From Blattamonas nauphoetae (Eukaryota > Preaxostyla > Oxymonadida): a DNA stretch of 64,000 nucleotides. Below are positions 33,532 to 44,600 of the stretch, piece after piece. Numbering within the stretch: position 1 is the first letter of the stretch; each line of letters opens with the position of its first letter. The notes beneath the pieces were generated by a model. That model did not search any database and had not been told where the DNA came from. It was given only the letters and a program-made list of their open reading frames with translations. The translations under genes and the position numbers were made by a program. The stretch spans positions 1-64,000 of the forward strand of contig JARBJD010000176.1 of assembly GCA_033064195.1 (NCBI GenBank). The letters are read 5' to 3'.

Positions 33532-36500
33532 TTATTCCTCGAACCACTTCTGGTTCGTAAGCGCATGTGCAGCAAGATGTTGCAGTTTGGTGGTGGTGGG
33601 AGTGCTTGATTGTTGTGAGACAGAATATATCGTGAATGGGGCCAGTGAATGAGGTGTGGACTTGGGCTGGATTGGTGCAGAATCTATTCCCTGTGTTGAT
33701 GCATGTTGGACGTAGTGAATCTCGTCCAGCGCATCAAACTCGTCAGGTGCATACTCTTCCCACTCTTCTTCGTCGTTTGTGAACTCCGGGCCAGGACTGT
33801 TCTCACGCTCGACACGAATCACTTTCTGGGTTGTCAAGTGGTTCGAGAAAGATGGTGTGAAGTCCGGCTCGTCCCTCTTCTGCTTCGAGATGGATGCTTG
33901 CGGGACGATGTGCATGAGGGTCGAGAGTGAATTGCGGATCGGGTGTGTCAGTGAGGAGTAAACAGAATTGAAGCTGGACGAGTCTGACTTCTTTTCTGGC
34001 GTCTGCACTGTCGATGAAGGGGGGAGTACTTGTCCTGGCCGAGGATGGTAGACGAATGAGTCGATATCTCGAAATTGTGGCTGTTCCTTCTGTTTCACGA
34101 AGCTTGTTATTTCACTCTGCATCCACTTCCTCTCAGTTGTCGTGTTTTGTTGTTTCACTGGTTTCTTGAGTTCAGACCCGTGGTCGTTCTTTTTTGGCTT
34201 GTTCTTCTTCTCCAGAGTCTTTGAAATGCCTGCGGAATGGACGATGTTGAGGATGCAACCTCCTGTTGTCTGCTTCAGTCCCATCTCGGTAGACGGTGTG
34301 TGTTCGAAAGAGTCGTCTGCAGTGGTCAGAGTTGGCCTTGCCTGAGCTTTGAAAGGAAACCTGAGATCCATCTTCAAGTCACAGTCAACACCGACGTAGT
34401 CTTCATTGAGGAGGGTGATGTTGATTGTCTGGTTGCGTGGTTGGCGTGCGACTGAGAATGTCACTGTGAAGTTGTCTTTGACCTGGCGATGCGAGATTCG
34501 CTGTGAGTAGATGATATTGTTGGCAGAGTTCCCGACGAAGAGCCGAAGACTGAATTTGGCACGTTCTGTTCCACTCCGCTCAGTCTGGTGAGACGGGTCT
34601 GCGTTGCTGAGGAGACTGCGACTCTCAACAATCTGTCTGGAAGCGGTGAGTGTGACGTTCAATATCTGTGGATCGTCCGTCTCTCTCTGCATCGCTGATA
34701 GAGAGAATGTCCAAATGCCAGCTGCTGCTTTTCTCATCTTTTCACCGAATGGTGCGTTCCTGCGTGTGATCTGTTCAAGTTCGTACGGTGCGCGTGCAAG
34801 CACGTCTTGGAAGGTGTTCACTCCAGCTCGGTTGAGATGGCCACGAAGGACTGGCCCGATTCCGTCGAGCTGTTCGAGCATAATCTCGCCAGTCTCCCAC
34901 ATGCGCTGCTGGACACATTTGGAGAGGATGATGGCAGAACGGAGGGCTTGGTACATCTTCTGCCCAGACAGGAAGTCAACGAGGCAGTACATGATGCGCT
35001 TGAGATTCTGGAGGATGGTGAGGGACTCTTGCTTCAGACTCCAGTCTTCAAGTTGATGCCGACACATTCCACACTGGATCAGAAGATGGACTTTCTGGTC
35101 TTGCGTCTTGATCTTCCCTTTGAGTGGGAATCGGATCGTGTCTGCTTTCTTGTTGAGTTCATTGAGCTTCTTCTTCTCTCCAAGTCGAATCCGGCATTCC
35201 TCAAACTCTTTCGCATTCGAAAGAACTTGGATGATGTCCTTCAGATCGGCGAACGGCTGAATTTGCTTGAAAAGACAGACAGTCTCAAACGAGATGTAGT
35301 AATGTGACATCGACGCTCCAATTTCTGTCGACCGGATCGAATCCCAATTCTCCATTTGGATGAAACCCTCCTTCCGCAGCTTCTCGAGGTTCTTGAGACA
35401 AAGATTCTTTGCTTGGACTCGAGCTTCCTCTTGGGGGTTGTGAGGGTGGCTTCCTGGTGTGGAGATGAGGGTGGTGGGTGTGACATTGTAGTGCGAAGGA
35501 TTCTTCATCAACCGAGCGAAGAAGTATGTCGTTTCAATCCACGATGTGACGTCCTTCATGCTTCGAATGTTTCCAACAACAATCTCAGCGTTCAAGTGTT
35601 CAATCATCTGCTCATGGAACCTGCTTTCGAGCTGAAGATTCCCCTCCTGCACATCCCTCTCCTCGTACAGTCCAGCAGTGTCCTCCTGTGTCATGATCAC
35701 CACCTTCCCAAGAACATCAAATTGGGGCCGCCCTGCTCGTCCCATCATTTGAGTGAGTGCCTGTCTGCTGTACTCCTCAAACCCTCCCCCATTCCGATAG
35801 CACATGGTGGATTTGATTACGACCAGGTGGGCAGGCAGGTTGACACCCTGGGCGAGGGTGGTTGTGGTGCAGAGGACAAGAAGATGGTTGTTGGCAAAGA
35901 GCTTCTCCACCAACGATCTGTCATTGAACGAGAGACCGGCAGAGTGGAAACCAATGCCTTCCGAAATAACATCGCGCAGCTCAGCATCTTCAATTCGAGC
36001 TCTGGCTTCGTCGAGAATTCGCCTCTGCTCCTGACTTTTCACGAAAGGATGGGAGGAGTCAGATGAGAGATGGAATTGCCTTTCGAACTGGATACGATCT
36101 CCAAACCCCAATCCATTCTCATTGAGAGATTTAGCAAGCTGAGTGGCAGAGACGATGACCGACTTGCGAGTGGGGCAGAAGACGAGAGTGGGCTGATCGT
36201 CGTTGAAGCGTTGAATGACACTAAACAGTTTGTAGTCGAGGTTGCGGTCGAAGAGGTAGGCGTTGGATTTGGTGGGATACGACAGGACAGTCGTCTCCAG
36301 CTTGACGGGACGGAACGAAGAGCAGAAGGTGAACGTGTTCTCCACACTCACATCCAACCAACGGGCGATGTCGGGGACATTGGGAATGGTGGCCGAGACT
36401 CCGACCAACCGCAATCGATTCGATTTAACTGCTTCCGTCCCTTCTGGATTCACTTGAAGACGCAGCTTGAGACGGGACACGACAGCTTCGAGTGTAGGGC

Positions 36501-37257
36501 CTCTGTCCTCGCCGATGATATGCACCTCGTCCAGCATGAGCAATCCGATCCGTTCGATGAAGAGCTGGTTGTCGGAGAACTTTCGAGTGAACGAGTCGAA
36601 TTTCTCGGGTGTGGTGACCAGGATGCTTGTCTGGTTGAGGACGTCCCTGTCGTAATAAAGAGAGTCTCCAGTCATTTCAGTCACTTTGAATCCAAGTGGG
36701 TCAAACTTCTTCTTCCAATCGGCGAGCTTTTCTTGGCAGAGGGCTTTTGTTGGTGCGATGTAGACTCCAACCCGCTTTCCTTTCCGCTGGCCATCCGAAG
36801 ATGTGGATGTCGTGTTCTGTGGTTGAAATAGTCTGGCGAGTGCCAACTCAAACACGACAGTCTTCCCACTGCCAGTCGGGGCTTCGACCAAGACGTTATC
36901 TGACGTTTCGTAGACGGAGTGAAACACAGATGATTGGACATTGTTAAATGAGGGATATTCTTGAAAGAGAGATTGAAAGCTTGAATGGACGTGGGTGATC
37001 GGTATGAGAGAGACACTCTGACTTTGTGTGTGTGTAAATGGTGATGAAACAAGCGATGATGGCTTTGATTGTTGACCTGTCGCGAACAATGATAGCGGGG
37101 ATACAGCTGAGATCGTTGGGGACTGTGATGATGGAGAAGAAGAGGGGCTCTTGTTTTGAGAATGTGAGGATGAATTTGGAGTAAGATGGTTTATTTTTGG
37201 CTTTATTTGTGTCGCATCCTCAATGTCAAACAGTTGTGCGATGTTGAATCGCTTCAT
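33532..37257 (-). CDS. HFM1: HFM1/MER3 meiotic DNA helicase
   Basis: A single exon of 1241 codons. After a ~90-residue Ser-rich N-terminus comes a Ski2-like helicase: EYPSFNNVQSSVF, Walker A APTGSGKT (about 126-133), APTKALCQEK, TTPEKFDS, the DEVH box in LLMLDEVHIIGEDRGPTLE, VSATIPN, then domain 2 with VFCPTRKS, GIGFHSAGLS, TLAQGVNLPAHLVVIKST and MMGRAGRPQFD. A winged helix and a Sec63 domain follow (FETVCLFK, RIRLGEKKKLNELNK, IRFPLKGKIKTQDQKVHLLIQ). Motif choice and order match HFM1/MER3 rather than Brr2 or Ski2. MER3 promotes crossover formation in meiosis, so this supports a meiotic programme. The last ~300 residues are poorly conserved. It is unusual here for having no intron. Confidence 0.92.
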   Translation of the reverse strand: MKRFNIAQLFDIEDATQIKPKINHLTPNSSSHSQNKSPSSSPSSQSPTISAVSPLSLFATGQQSKPSSLVSSPFTHTQSQSVSLIPITHVHSSFQSLFQEYPSFNNVQSSVFHSVYETSDNVLVEAPTGSGKTVVFELALARLFQPQNTTSTSSDGQRKGKRVGVYIAPTKALCQEKLADWKKKFDPLGFKVTEMTGDSLYYDRDVLNQTSILVTTPEKFDSFTRKFSDNQLFIERIGLLMLDEVHIIGEDRGPTLEAVVSRLKLRLQVNPEGTEAVKSNRLRLVGVSATIPNVPDIARWLDVSVENTFTFCSSFRPVKLETTVLSYPTKSNAYLFDRNLDYKLFSVIQRFNDDQPTLVFCPTRKSVIVSATQLAKSLNENGLGFGDRIQFERQFHLSSDSSHPFVKSQEQRRILDEARARIEDAELRDVISEGIGFHSAGLSFNDRSLVEKLFANNHLLVLCTTTTLAQGVNLPAHLVVIKSTMCYRNGGGFEEYSRQALTQMMGRAGRPQFDVLGKVVIMTQEDTAGLYEERDVQEGNLQLESRFHEQMIEHLNAEIVVGNIRSMKDVTSWIETTYFFARLMKNPSHYNVTPTTLISTPGSHPHNPQEEARVQAKNLCLKNLEKLRKEGFIQMENWDSIRSTEIGASMSHYYISFETVCLFKQIQPFADLKDIIQVLSNAKEFEECRIRLGEKKKLNELNKKADTIRFPLKGKIKTQDQKVHLLIQCGMCRHQLEDWSLKQESLTILQNLKRIMYCLVDFLSGQKMYQALRSAIILSKCVQQRMWETGEIMLEQLDGIGPVLRGHLNRAGVNTFQDVLARAPYELEQITRRNAPFGEKMRKAAAGIWTFSLSAMQRETDDPQILNVTLTASRQIVESRSLLSNADPSHQTERSGTERAKFSLRLFVGNSANNIIYSQRISHRQVKDNFTVTFSVARQPRNQTINITLLNEDYVGVDCDLKMDLRFPFKAQARPTLTTADDSFEHTPSTEMGLKQTTGGCILNIVHSAGISKTLEKKNKPKKNDHGSELKKPVKQQNTTTERKWMQSEITSFVKQKEQPQFRDIDSFVYHPRPGQVLPPSSTVQTPEKKSDSSSFNSVYSSLTHPIRNSLSTLMHIVPQASISKQKRDEPDFTPSFSNHLTTQKVIRVERENSPGPEFTNDEEEWEEYAPDEFDALDEIHYVQHASTQGIDSAPIQPKSTPHSLAPFTIYSVSQQSSTPTTTKLQHLAAHALTNQKWFEE

Positions 37258-37673
37258 TCAAAATGATAATAGAGAAGGACATTCCTGCGATTGTTTTAAT
37301 AAAAATTTCAGGATGGATCAATCAGAATTGTAATAGAAGACCTTTCCTGACCATTGTGACTTCTACAAAATCAATACCACAACATTATACATGTTACAGA
37401 AATATTTCCATCCTCTTGCTGGTAGATATCTTTAAAACTGGGAATGTCATTCAGATGGAGATATATGCCTCAAAAGCACTCAAAGAAATGTAATTAATCA
37501 CTAAAATTGCATGGAACATAAATAAACAGAAATTTTGTGGTGTGTTCCGAATGTTTCTTCAGTTAAACCTGGAGATTGATGAGTGTTTGGTTTCAATGAT
37601 GTGTGTAACGATAAACCCAGAGGAATCAATGACACATGGAATGCAGACGATGAATAAAGTGGCTCTATTCTGG
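37258..37673. other. intergenic spacer
   Basis: About 415 bp upstream of HFM1 and downstream of the membrane-protein gene. AT-rich; short open frames only. It presumably contains the HFM1 promoter. No gene supported. Confidence 0.4.
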
Positions 37674-38669
37674 TTATGTGTCCCGTAGGATTGGCTCTGA
37701 TTCCATGCTGGCCATGGAGCCTTCAGCCTGGCCCATACGAGGACCCACAGTACGAGAATCCTCAACCTTTTGAAAAGCAGTTGGAGAGGAAGTGTGGTCA
37801 CCGACAACTCTTCGACGGATGCGGGAGATGAACACGAAAAGGAGGGAGAAGAGGATGCAGCATCCGACCACGATTGGGTATCCGTATGCAGCCGCAATGG
37901 ACGTGAAATTGAGGAATCCATACAGCCATCTGAGGAGATGAAAAGTGAAAAAAGGCACACATTTTGTTGACAGCATAGAAGAGAAGACCGAAGATGATGT
38001 AAGCACATCCAAAGAGAATTGGAACAGATATGTGACGACAACGGTATTTCATGTTTGAGAAGAAAATAACATCGACAGCTGTGAGAACGAAAGAGAGGCC
38101 ATGAGGGATGGCGCCAAAGATCATTGTTTCCCACCACGTTTGCTTGGAACCAGGGTAGAGAAAGGCCCAATACGCTATCGAAGCGATAAGGCTGTTTGTC
38201 AGGGCTAGCATGGATGAGAAATATAAGAACTTATCCCATGTGGTCGGGTTGTTGCCTGGTTTGGATGACGGGCTTCGCTGAATCTCTCCAGAACATATAT
38301 TCTGCTCAGATATGTTGCCAGTAGGGATGTGTGGATATGCTTGGATAAGCTGAGATGAAAGGGCAAGTTAGTAGTCGACATAAAAGAAGTTTGGGGAGAC
38401 AGACTACAAAGTAGAAAAGTGCGAATAGGAAGCTCATATACGTGTAATCTTGGAGATTAAATCGGCGAACTAAGTTGTTTGGAGCAGATAATTTAGAATT
38501 ACTAGGACATACATAGGACAGCGACGAATAAATACAAAGACATGAAAATCAGGACGACCCAACGGTATATTCGGAACGCAAATTGTTTGGTGGGATTTTT
38601 TGTGGCATAAACGGATGCCGCAGAGAAGTCATCCTCCCTGACGGCACAGTCACAACAACAAGACGGCAT
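37674..38669 (-). CDS. multispan membrane protein, AIG1/rolling-stone-like
   Basis: Exons 38669-38513, 38469-38408, 38349-37961 and 37929-37674 (introns 43, 58 and 31 nt) sum to 287 codons. The start is chosen at MPSCCCDCAVREDD, where a Cys cluster could be palmitoylated. Hydrophobic segments include WVVLIFMSLYLFVAVL, YMSFLFALFYF, LIASIAYWAFLYP, HGLSFVLTAVDVIFF, VPILFGCAYIIFGLLFYAV and PIVVGCCILFSLLFVFI: about six to seven membrane spans. Pattern and spacing resemble rolling stone/AIG1-type proteins; some AIG1 members hydrolyse FAHFA lipids. The match is by topology and a few motifs only, so the name is tentative. The C-terminus is a ~50-residue polar tail. Confidence 0.6.
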
Positions 38670-38864
38670 TCAACAAAAAAAAAAGTGTGGGAAGAGTCGG
38701 ATTCGGAGTGTTTTACGAAAGAAAGATGACATCGAACGGAAGAATCGAATTCATTGACTTGATGGACATAATGAGAAAGCATGAAGAGGGCAAGCAGAAG
38801 AGAAACAAAGAGTTAAGTTATAATGGGTGGAGTTAGAACAAAGTTGTCTGCTTCAAGAAAGAGA

Positions 38865-40290
38865 TTACTCCTCAACCCGCATCTCCTTCTCCGACTCCAT
38901 CTGGTACGTCAGACCCTCTGAGCGCAGGTAGATGCTCTGCTGCATCTTCAGCCCGATGATGTAATCGAAGATGAGAATGAAGCCCACTTTCAGTTTGATC
39001 GCCCCGAAGTTCGGCTTCACCCTGCCCTGCCTGATGTTCTGCTCCCTTGTCTGGCACTTCGCACAGCAGTACGGCGACTTGTGGTCAAAACCAGGAGTTG
39101 TTGAGTGCAGGGCAGAGTTCAGAATGCGCGTGCATTCGCGACTGGCGCAGAACAGCCCTCGCTTCAGCCCAGGTCCTCCACACTTGCGGTACACAGGCGA
39201 CACACGCACGCTCCTCGACCTCTTCCTTTCGCGCGGCGGCGAATCCTCGAAGTTGGCGTCGTGTTGCGGTTTGGAGAACGAGACGAACTGCTGCGACTGC
39301 CACGTGACGATGTTCGGGTGCTGATACTCCTCGCCGGGGAAGATGCCCTGCGGCGGGTAGAATCCTTGCGGGATGGGCATGCTCTTCGCGTGCGAGGAGC
39401 GCTCGACAGGCGTGCGGATGTACATTTCGTGCATCAGCTTCGTGTTTGTGTCTTCGTACTCGCCGTCGCGGTCGTCGTTCCGCTTCACTTTGTGGATCGT
39501 CGAAACGGCGTCAGCATCGTCGTCCGGTTCCTCCATTTCCGCGAGCATCCTCGCAAATGAATGTATGCTCGGGCGGTGGTCGCGACGGGACGAATTATTT
39601 TTGGAGATTGTTTGTGACACTGGCGTGAGGTCTTGCGAAGATTGGTAGAGTTGGTAGTCGACGGGCGGAGAGATTGCTTCTGCTGAGTGAGTGCCATTCG
39701 GTTTCAAGTGAGACGGCGAGTAGAACATACTTATTCCGTTGTTGTCAACCATCATTCGTTCTGAATACATATGAGAGCTGGAAGGCGATAAAACAGTGGA
39801 GTCTTGCCGATTTTCGTGGGATGGATAATACAACATGTTTGCGGGAGAGGCATTAAACGGCATTTCGTACATTTGATTGTTGGAGGCTGGTGATGATGTG
39901 CACAGAGAAATGAACAGATATTGTGATGAAAAAAGCCAACATACTCGTGCTATCATTGGCTCGATTATGATCCAGCATGATACTTTCAGTATCAGTGTGG
40001 AACGGTCCATTGTAGTTTCCAGGGCTATTGAACGAATATAGTCCTGGTGAAAAGAACATGTGATCTATCGATCCTGGGGATTGCAAGGCAGTTTCCGGAG
40101 AACCAAGAGGAGGACGGAGAATGGGGGTCTGGATCGATGCGACAAGATTGTGCATCGGTTGGAGTGCTCCGTTATGCGATGGTTGATGCCCCACCACAAC
40201 TGAGCCATGAATTGGTGGTGTCTGGAAGAAATGAGGTGATTCGTTTTGATTGTCTTGTGTTGTGACATCTGTGGTCTGTTGTGGATTCAT
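38865..40290 (-). CDS. uncharacterised protein with C-terminal Cys cluster
   Basis: Exons 40290-39945 and 39886-38865 (58-nt intron, GTATGT...ACCAG) sum to 455 codons. Start ATG at 40290 (MNPQQTTDV). The first ~290 residues are disordered (Ser/Pro/Asn/Gln). The C-terminal ~150 residues look folded, with a likely metal-binding cluster: CGGPGLKRGLFCASREC followed by CCAKC, then a hydrophobic strand KVGFILIFDYII. The Cys arrangement suggests a small zinc-binding domain, perhaps a DNA- or protein-binding module, but I recognise no family. An open frame just upstream (40290-40514) could not be spliced on in frame. Confidence 0.65.
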
Positions 40291-40615
40291 CAAACTGCCG
40301 AAGAAACACTATTTCCGGAAACAAAGAGAGAAAAACCCGGTGAATCTAGAGAAGAGTTTGAAAGAAAGCTGGGATGTAGTGTGACTGTAGAGACTGTCTG
40401 ATCCATGTCGAGATAAAAAATAAGTTGCATGTTGGGTGTGGTGCAGAAATTTGTGAAAGTTGAAGGAATATCCAAAGGAACGGGTTCAACAATAGACTTT
40501 TGCCAGAAAAACAAACAAAATGCGGATTTTAGGGTCTATGAATTGTGTGAGATGAATGTCTCCAATGAGAACATGAAAGAACTACTTCAACGAAAGAAAA
40601 AAGAGTAAGATGCAA

Positions 40616-41530
40616 TTAATCTTGTGTACGATATGTGATGGAGGGTTGTACTTTGTGAATTTTTGTATCAAAGAAGCGCAGTGGAAGTTCAGAGGCGTTT
40701 TGAATGAGTTTAGCGTCACTTTCTTCCCAGCTCACAGGAACAGGTGCGTCTTCATCAGTATAGACAAGAACATCAAATGTGCCTAGAACACGAGTGTTGA
40801 GAAGCTTTGATGAATATCTAGAATAAGATACAGGGTTCTTGGAGAAGTGGAAGGAGTGTGACACTGACTGTGATTTGGCGGATAATCGCTTGGATTTCAT
40901 TCTGAATATCCTTTTCAGATTTTTCCACTTGTCTGAAGAGGAGATATCTCATTTGTCAAAAAAGGGAACAAACTTGGTGCCAACGGCAGCATCTTGATCT
41001 GTCTCAATGTCGAAGACCCAACGTTCCATAACTTCGTTTGTATTGGCAGATGCAATGACTAACACCAATTTTTGGCATGTTCCAGCCATCAACCATTCTG
41101 TTTATGAAGACAGATGAATGTGAAGTTCAAAAGAACGAGACAAACCTGAGAGTTGTGTCAAGACTTGGCCAAGATAATTCTTTAGTCCATTGTCATTGGT
41201 AACATGGATAGGCAACCCGTACCTCTTAACGGCTTGGAACTTCTCTGGTGGATAGACGCCTCTCTGTTTGTGTGAGGGGAGGGCAGAAATATGAGTAATT
41301 CAAAAAGAAATGAGGCCCAATGCCATATATTTGAGGAAACGGACGCACACTTGGTAGAGAATGCTGTTCAGAGAGAAACCGAAGAATTCTGTCACGATTT
41401 GCGTGGAGCCTCTCAGATGAATGGTTGAGCGTACGTTTTGAGCAGATGCAGTCTACAATAATGAGTGCATAAGAAATGAATCGAAGAATGCACAGAAACA
41501 AGATAAACGAAGATAGAAAGCTGAAACCAT
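40616..41530 (-). CDS. MAD2: MAD2 spindle-checkpoint protein (HORMA domain)
   Basis: Six exons: 41530-41528 (only ATG), 41452-41351, 41263-41146, 41097-40974, 40932-40832 and 40782-40616. They give 204 codons, close to the human 205. Diagnostic HORMA segments: LRGSTQIVTEFFGFSLNSIL, RGVYPPEKFQAVKRYGLP, QKLVLVIASANTNEVMERW, IQNEIQAIIRQITVSVTLLP, CTFDVLVYTDED, the WEES motif and the C-terminal safety-belt region KIHKVQPSITYRT. MAD2 binds MAD1 and CDC20 and delays anaphase until kinetochores attach. Five introns (75, 87, 48, 41 and 49 nt) split a short gene. The first coding exon consists solely of the start codon, with donor GTTTCAG directly after ATG. The exact frame sum and family N-terminus length support this, though an upstream start cannot be excluded. 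Confidence 0.92.
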
Positions 41531-41621
41531 GTGAGATATGTTTAAGGGGTTTGATCGAAGAGAAGCAAGGTAAAAGTTTAAAAATTAATACGCGCCAAAT
41601 GAAGAAGGGAAAGCGCATTGG

Positions 41622-44600
41622 TTAAGGACGCTTTTTCTTCTTGAGTTCGCGGTGAATGTCAAGGATCTGCTTCTTCTTCCGTTCCTCTTGTTTTCTGTAG
41701 AACTCCTCCATGTCCGCCTTGAATTGCTTCCTCTCACGCTCCTTCTTATCGTTCTCTTTGACAAGGCTGAGCATATCCTCTTGCATTTTCTGAAAATGGG
41801 AAAAGAAGAAAAGAAAGAGAGAGAAAGAAAGCAGACCTCGTCCTTTTTGATTGATCTGCGCACGACTCTCGGGACAGCACTGACAGACAGCACAATCACC
41901 GCACGGACTGCCAGAAACAAGTTCTCCAGTGCCAACGCAGCAAGAAGCTGGATGAAGAAAACAAACGCTGCGTCGTCTGGAGTGGTTGGAGTGTAGCCTC
42001 CCGTGAAGAGGTCTGTCAGCTTGGCGCGGAAACAGTAATACAGCTCGAGTGTGGTGATCGGGATGGAGGCCCAGATGATCGTCGTGATCGACGTCTCCAT
42101 CCACGACGTGTTTGGGCGAGTCGACGGGATCGGGCGTTGCTTTGTGTTGAGCAGCTTGTACCGCGCGGAGAGAGTGTCGAGCACGCCGCTGATGAGAGCC
42201 ACGAGGGACGAGAGGGGCGAGATCGGAGTGAAGAAGGCGATCTGCAGGATGTAGTTCAGCTTGTCCAGATACTGCTGCACGTAATCGTACTTGCCCTTCG
42301 ACAGCTCAAACTCGACTTCCGACATGCGCTTGTTGTACTCGTTCTCGAACTCCTTGAACTCCCTCCGCTTCTCCCGCAGCTCCAGCATCAGCTCGCGTGG
42401 CACCACAGTCATTTTGGTGGACTGCCTGACCTTCTTCTTCTTCCCTTTCTTCCCCTTCCGCCCTCGCACGTCGTCTGCTGTCTCCATCGTGCTCAGCCTG
42501 CTCTGTGTCTGGCGGTACGGGTCTTGGCTCATCAGGTCCAGACCGGGTGTTGGCGTGTTGAAGCGCGACTGGTCGTCGTCCAAGTTCTTCTCGGCCTCTC
42601 GCAGCACCATCACATCAATCCCCAGCTTCTTGCTCTCCACTTCCTGCTCGAGGCTTCTCAGCGCCTTCTTCTTCCGTTCGTAGCGTCGTGTCTGTGCTCG
42701 TCTCCTCCACACAGGGACACTCCCGATCAGATTGCCAATGACAGTGTGCCCGAGCTCCCTCTTCAGGAATTGGAGGATGAGAAGGATGTTCGCACGAAGT
42801 GTGAGCTGCTTGAAGAGCTCGTCCTCGTTGGACACTTTTCCCAGATCGGTTCTGAACATGATGAAGAAGAACGAGAACGACGAGTTCACCAGCAGAAACA
42901 CAACCATCTTCATCGCATACCACGATTCGTGCATTTCTGATCGTTTGTGATTCTCAAACTCGGTCAGCCACATCGCCACTCGTCCATACAGCGACCACAG
43001 CACCATCTGCAGTACTCCGTTGATCAGGCCAGGCACGCATCGGACGAGGAACAGCACGGCCTCCGCATCGGCTGGGACATGAAATGCGTTGACCAGGTCT
43101 GTCTCGTAGAACACAGTCGCCCACTGCCCCGCAATCGAGAGAGCGAGGAAGATGACACTGACGATCCAGCTGACCACAGTCCGACACACTTTGAGCCGCG
43201 TGGGGTAGACACGTTCGGTGTGGCCGGTGATGTCTGAGAACTGCATCTTTCCGATGAACGCGGGTCGGATCATGTCTGGCTCGGTTGGTTTGAGGGAGTT
43301 TGTGTCGTACAGTCTGCGCGCGTTCTTTCGGCGCCAGAGACGGTCGAAAATGGAAGTCCAGACGAAGATGACGATGACGTCGACGAGCTGCGCAATTGCT
43401 CGTGCAGTGCCTGTCCTGTCGACCTGGTCGAGGACGAAGATGACGATCCCCACAAGTGCGAGGATGGAGAGGGACTTGATGAGGTATTCGTTGAACGCGA
43501 ACTGCGCTGCAACCCTCTCACCGAAATAGCTGGCAATTGCATTGAGTGGCGTTCCAAGCCCGAACTTGTACCACTTCCACACCGACTTGAGCTGCTTGAG
43601 GTGGCGCTGGCTGTGGATGGGGATGATCTTCAGCGCATACCCCTTCTCAATCGCGCGCGGGATGAGGCTGTCCCCAAAACGAATGTCTCCAAACTTGTCG
43701 TCGTTTGTAACCTCAATTGAGGTGAGGAGCGACCAGGCAAGTCTCTTTCGCTCGGAAGGGTAGAAAAACACATTCGGCCGATCAATCCCCGCAAAATCAT
43801 TTCTGTGCTGGACAGTGAATTCGATGATGCCGGTGTCATCTTCGTTTGTGACGAACTCTTCTTTGAGAACCTTTTTGATGTGGAGACGTTCCGCTTCGGC
43901 ACACAAGGCCTCAAATGTGGCAGAAATGCGAAGAAGGATGTTCTTCCCGTCAACACTCTTCTGTTCGTCGAATGCGATTCTTCGGTCTGCGAGCTTGGTC
44001 ATGATGAGCTGCTTGACTTTTTCAATTTCTTTGCCGGTCCTCTGCTTCGACTTGGAAAAGAGGGCCACCTCGTTGACATCATCGTCGTCTTCAGTTTGTG
44101 CGACCTCTGCCATTTCAGCTTCTTTGACTGCTTTTTCGATCTTTCTGGTCTGTTGGTGTTCTCGCCGCTTTCTCGACTGTTCCAGCCGGATCTGTGCAAT
44201 CTCGTCATCAACCAAGTCTCCAGCACTTTTGTTAGCATCGAATTCGAGGTCATCCGGGAGGTCTACCCCTTTTGATACAGACGTTCGAGCAGGAGCTTGA
44301 TAACGTGTCTGTCTTCGGTTTTCTTCTTCTTTGGCTTTTTTCTTCTGGAGATTTGAGATGAGAATGGATGTAATGAGTGAGAGAATGCGGGGTAGAGAAC
44401 AGAAGATGCCATACGGCTGCCTCTTCAAGGATTTTTTTCTCTTTCTCTTTGAACGATGGATGCTTTGTATTTTCAAAGACCAAAATATAGTCAACAATCT
44501 CAATAGGCTGTGATGCTTCGTGGAGTTTGATAAGATCCATCAGCGAGTAAACTTTGCCTTTCTGAGCGCCCGACATCTTCTCCAGCCTCTTCCGTTGAAT

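Noticed and set aside
37263-37493. 76-codon plus-strand open frame in the HFM1 upstream spacer
   Set aside because: No protein-like features, and it lies in an AT-rich spacer likely to hold the HFM1 promoter.
40290-40514. Upstream frame as first exon of the Cys-cluster gene
   Set aside because: No donor/acceptor pair joins it to the ATG at 40290 in the correct phase.
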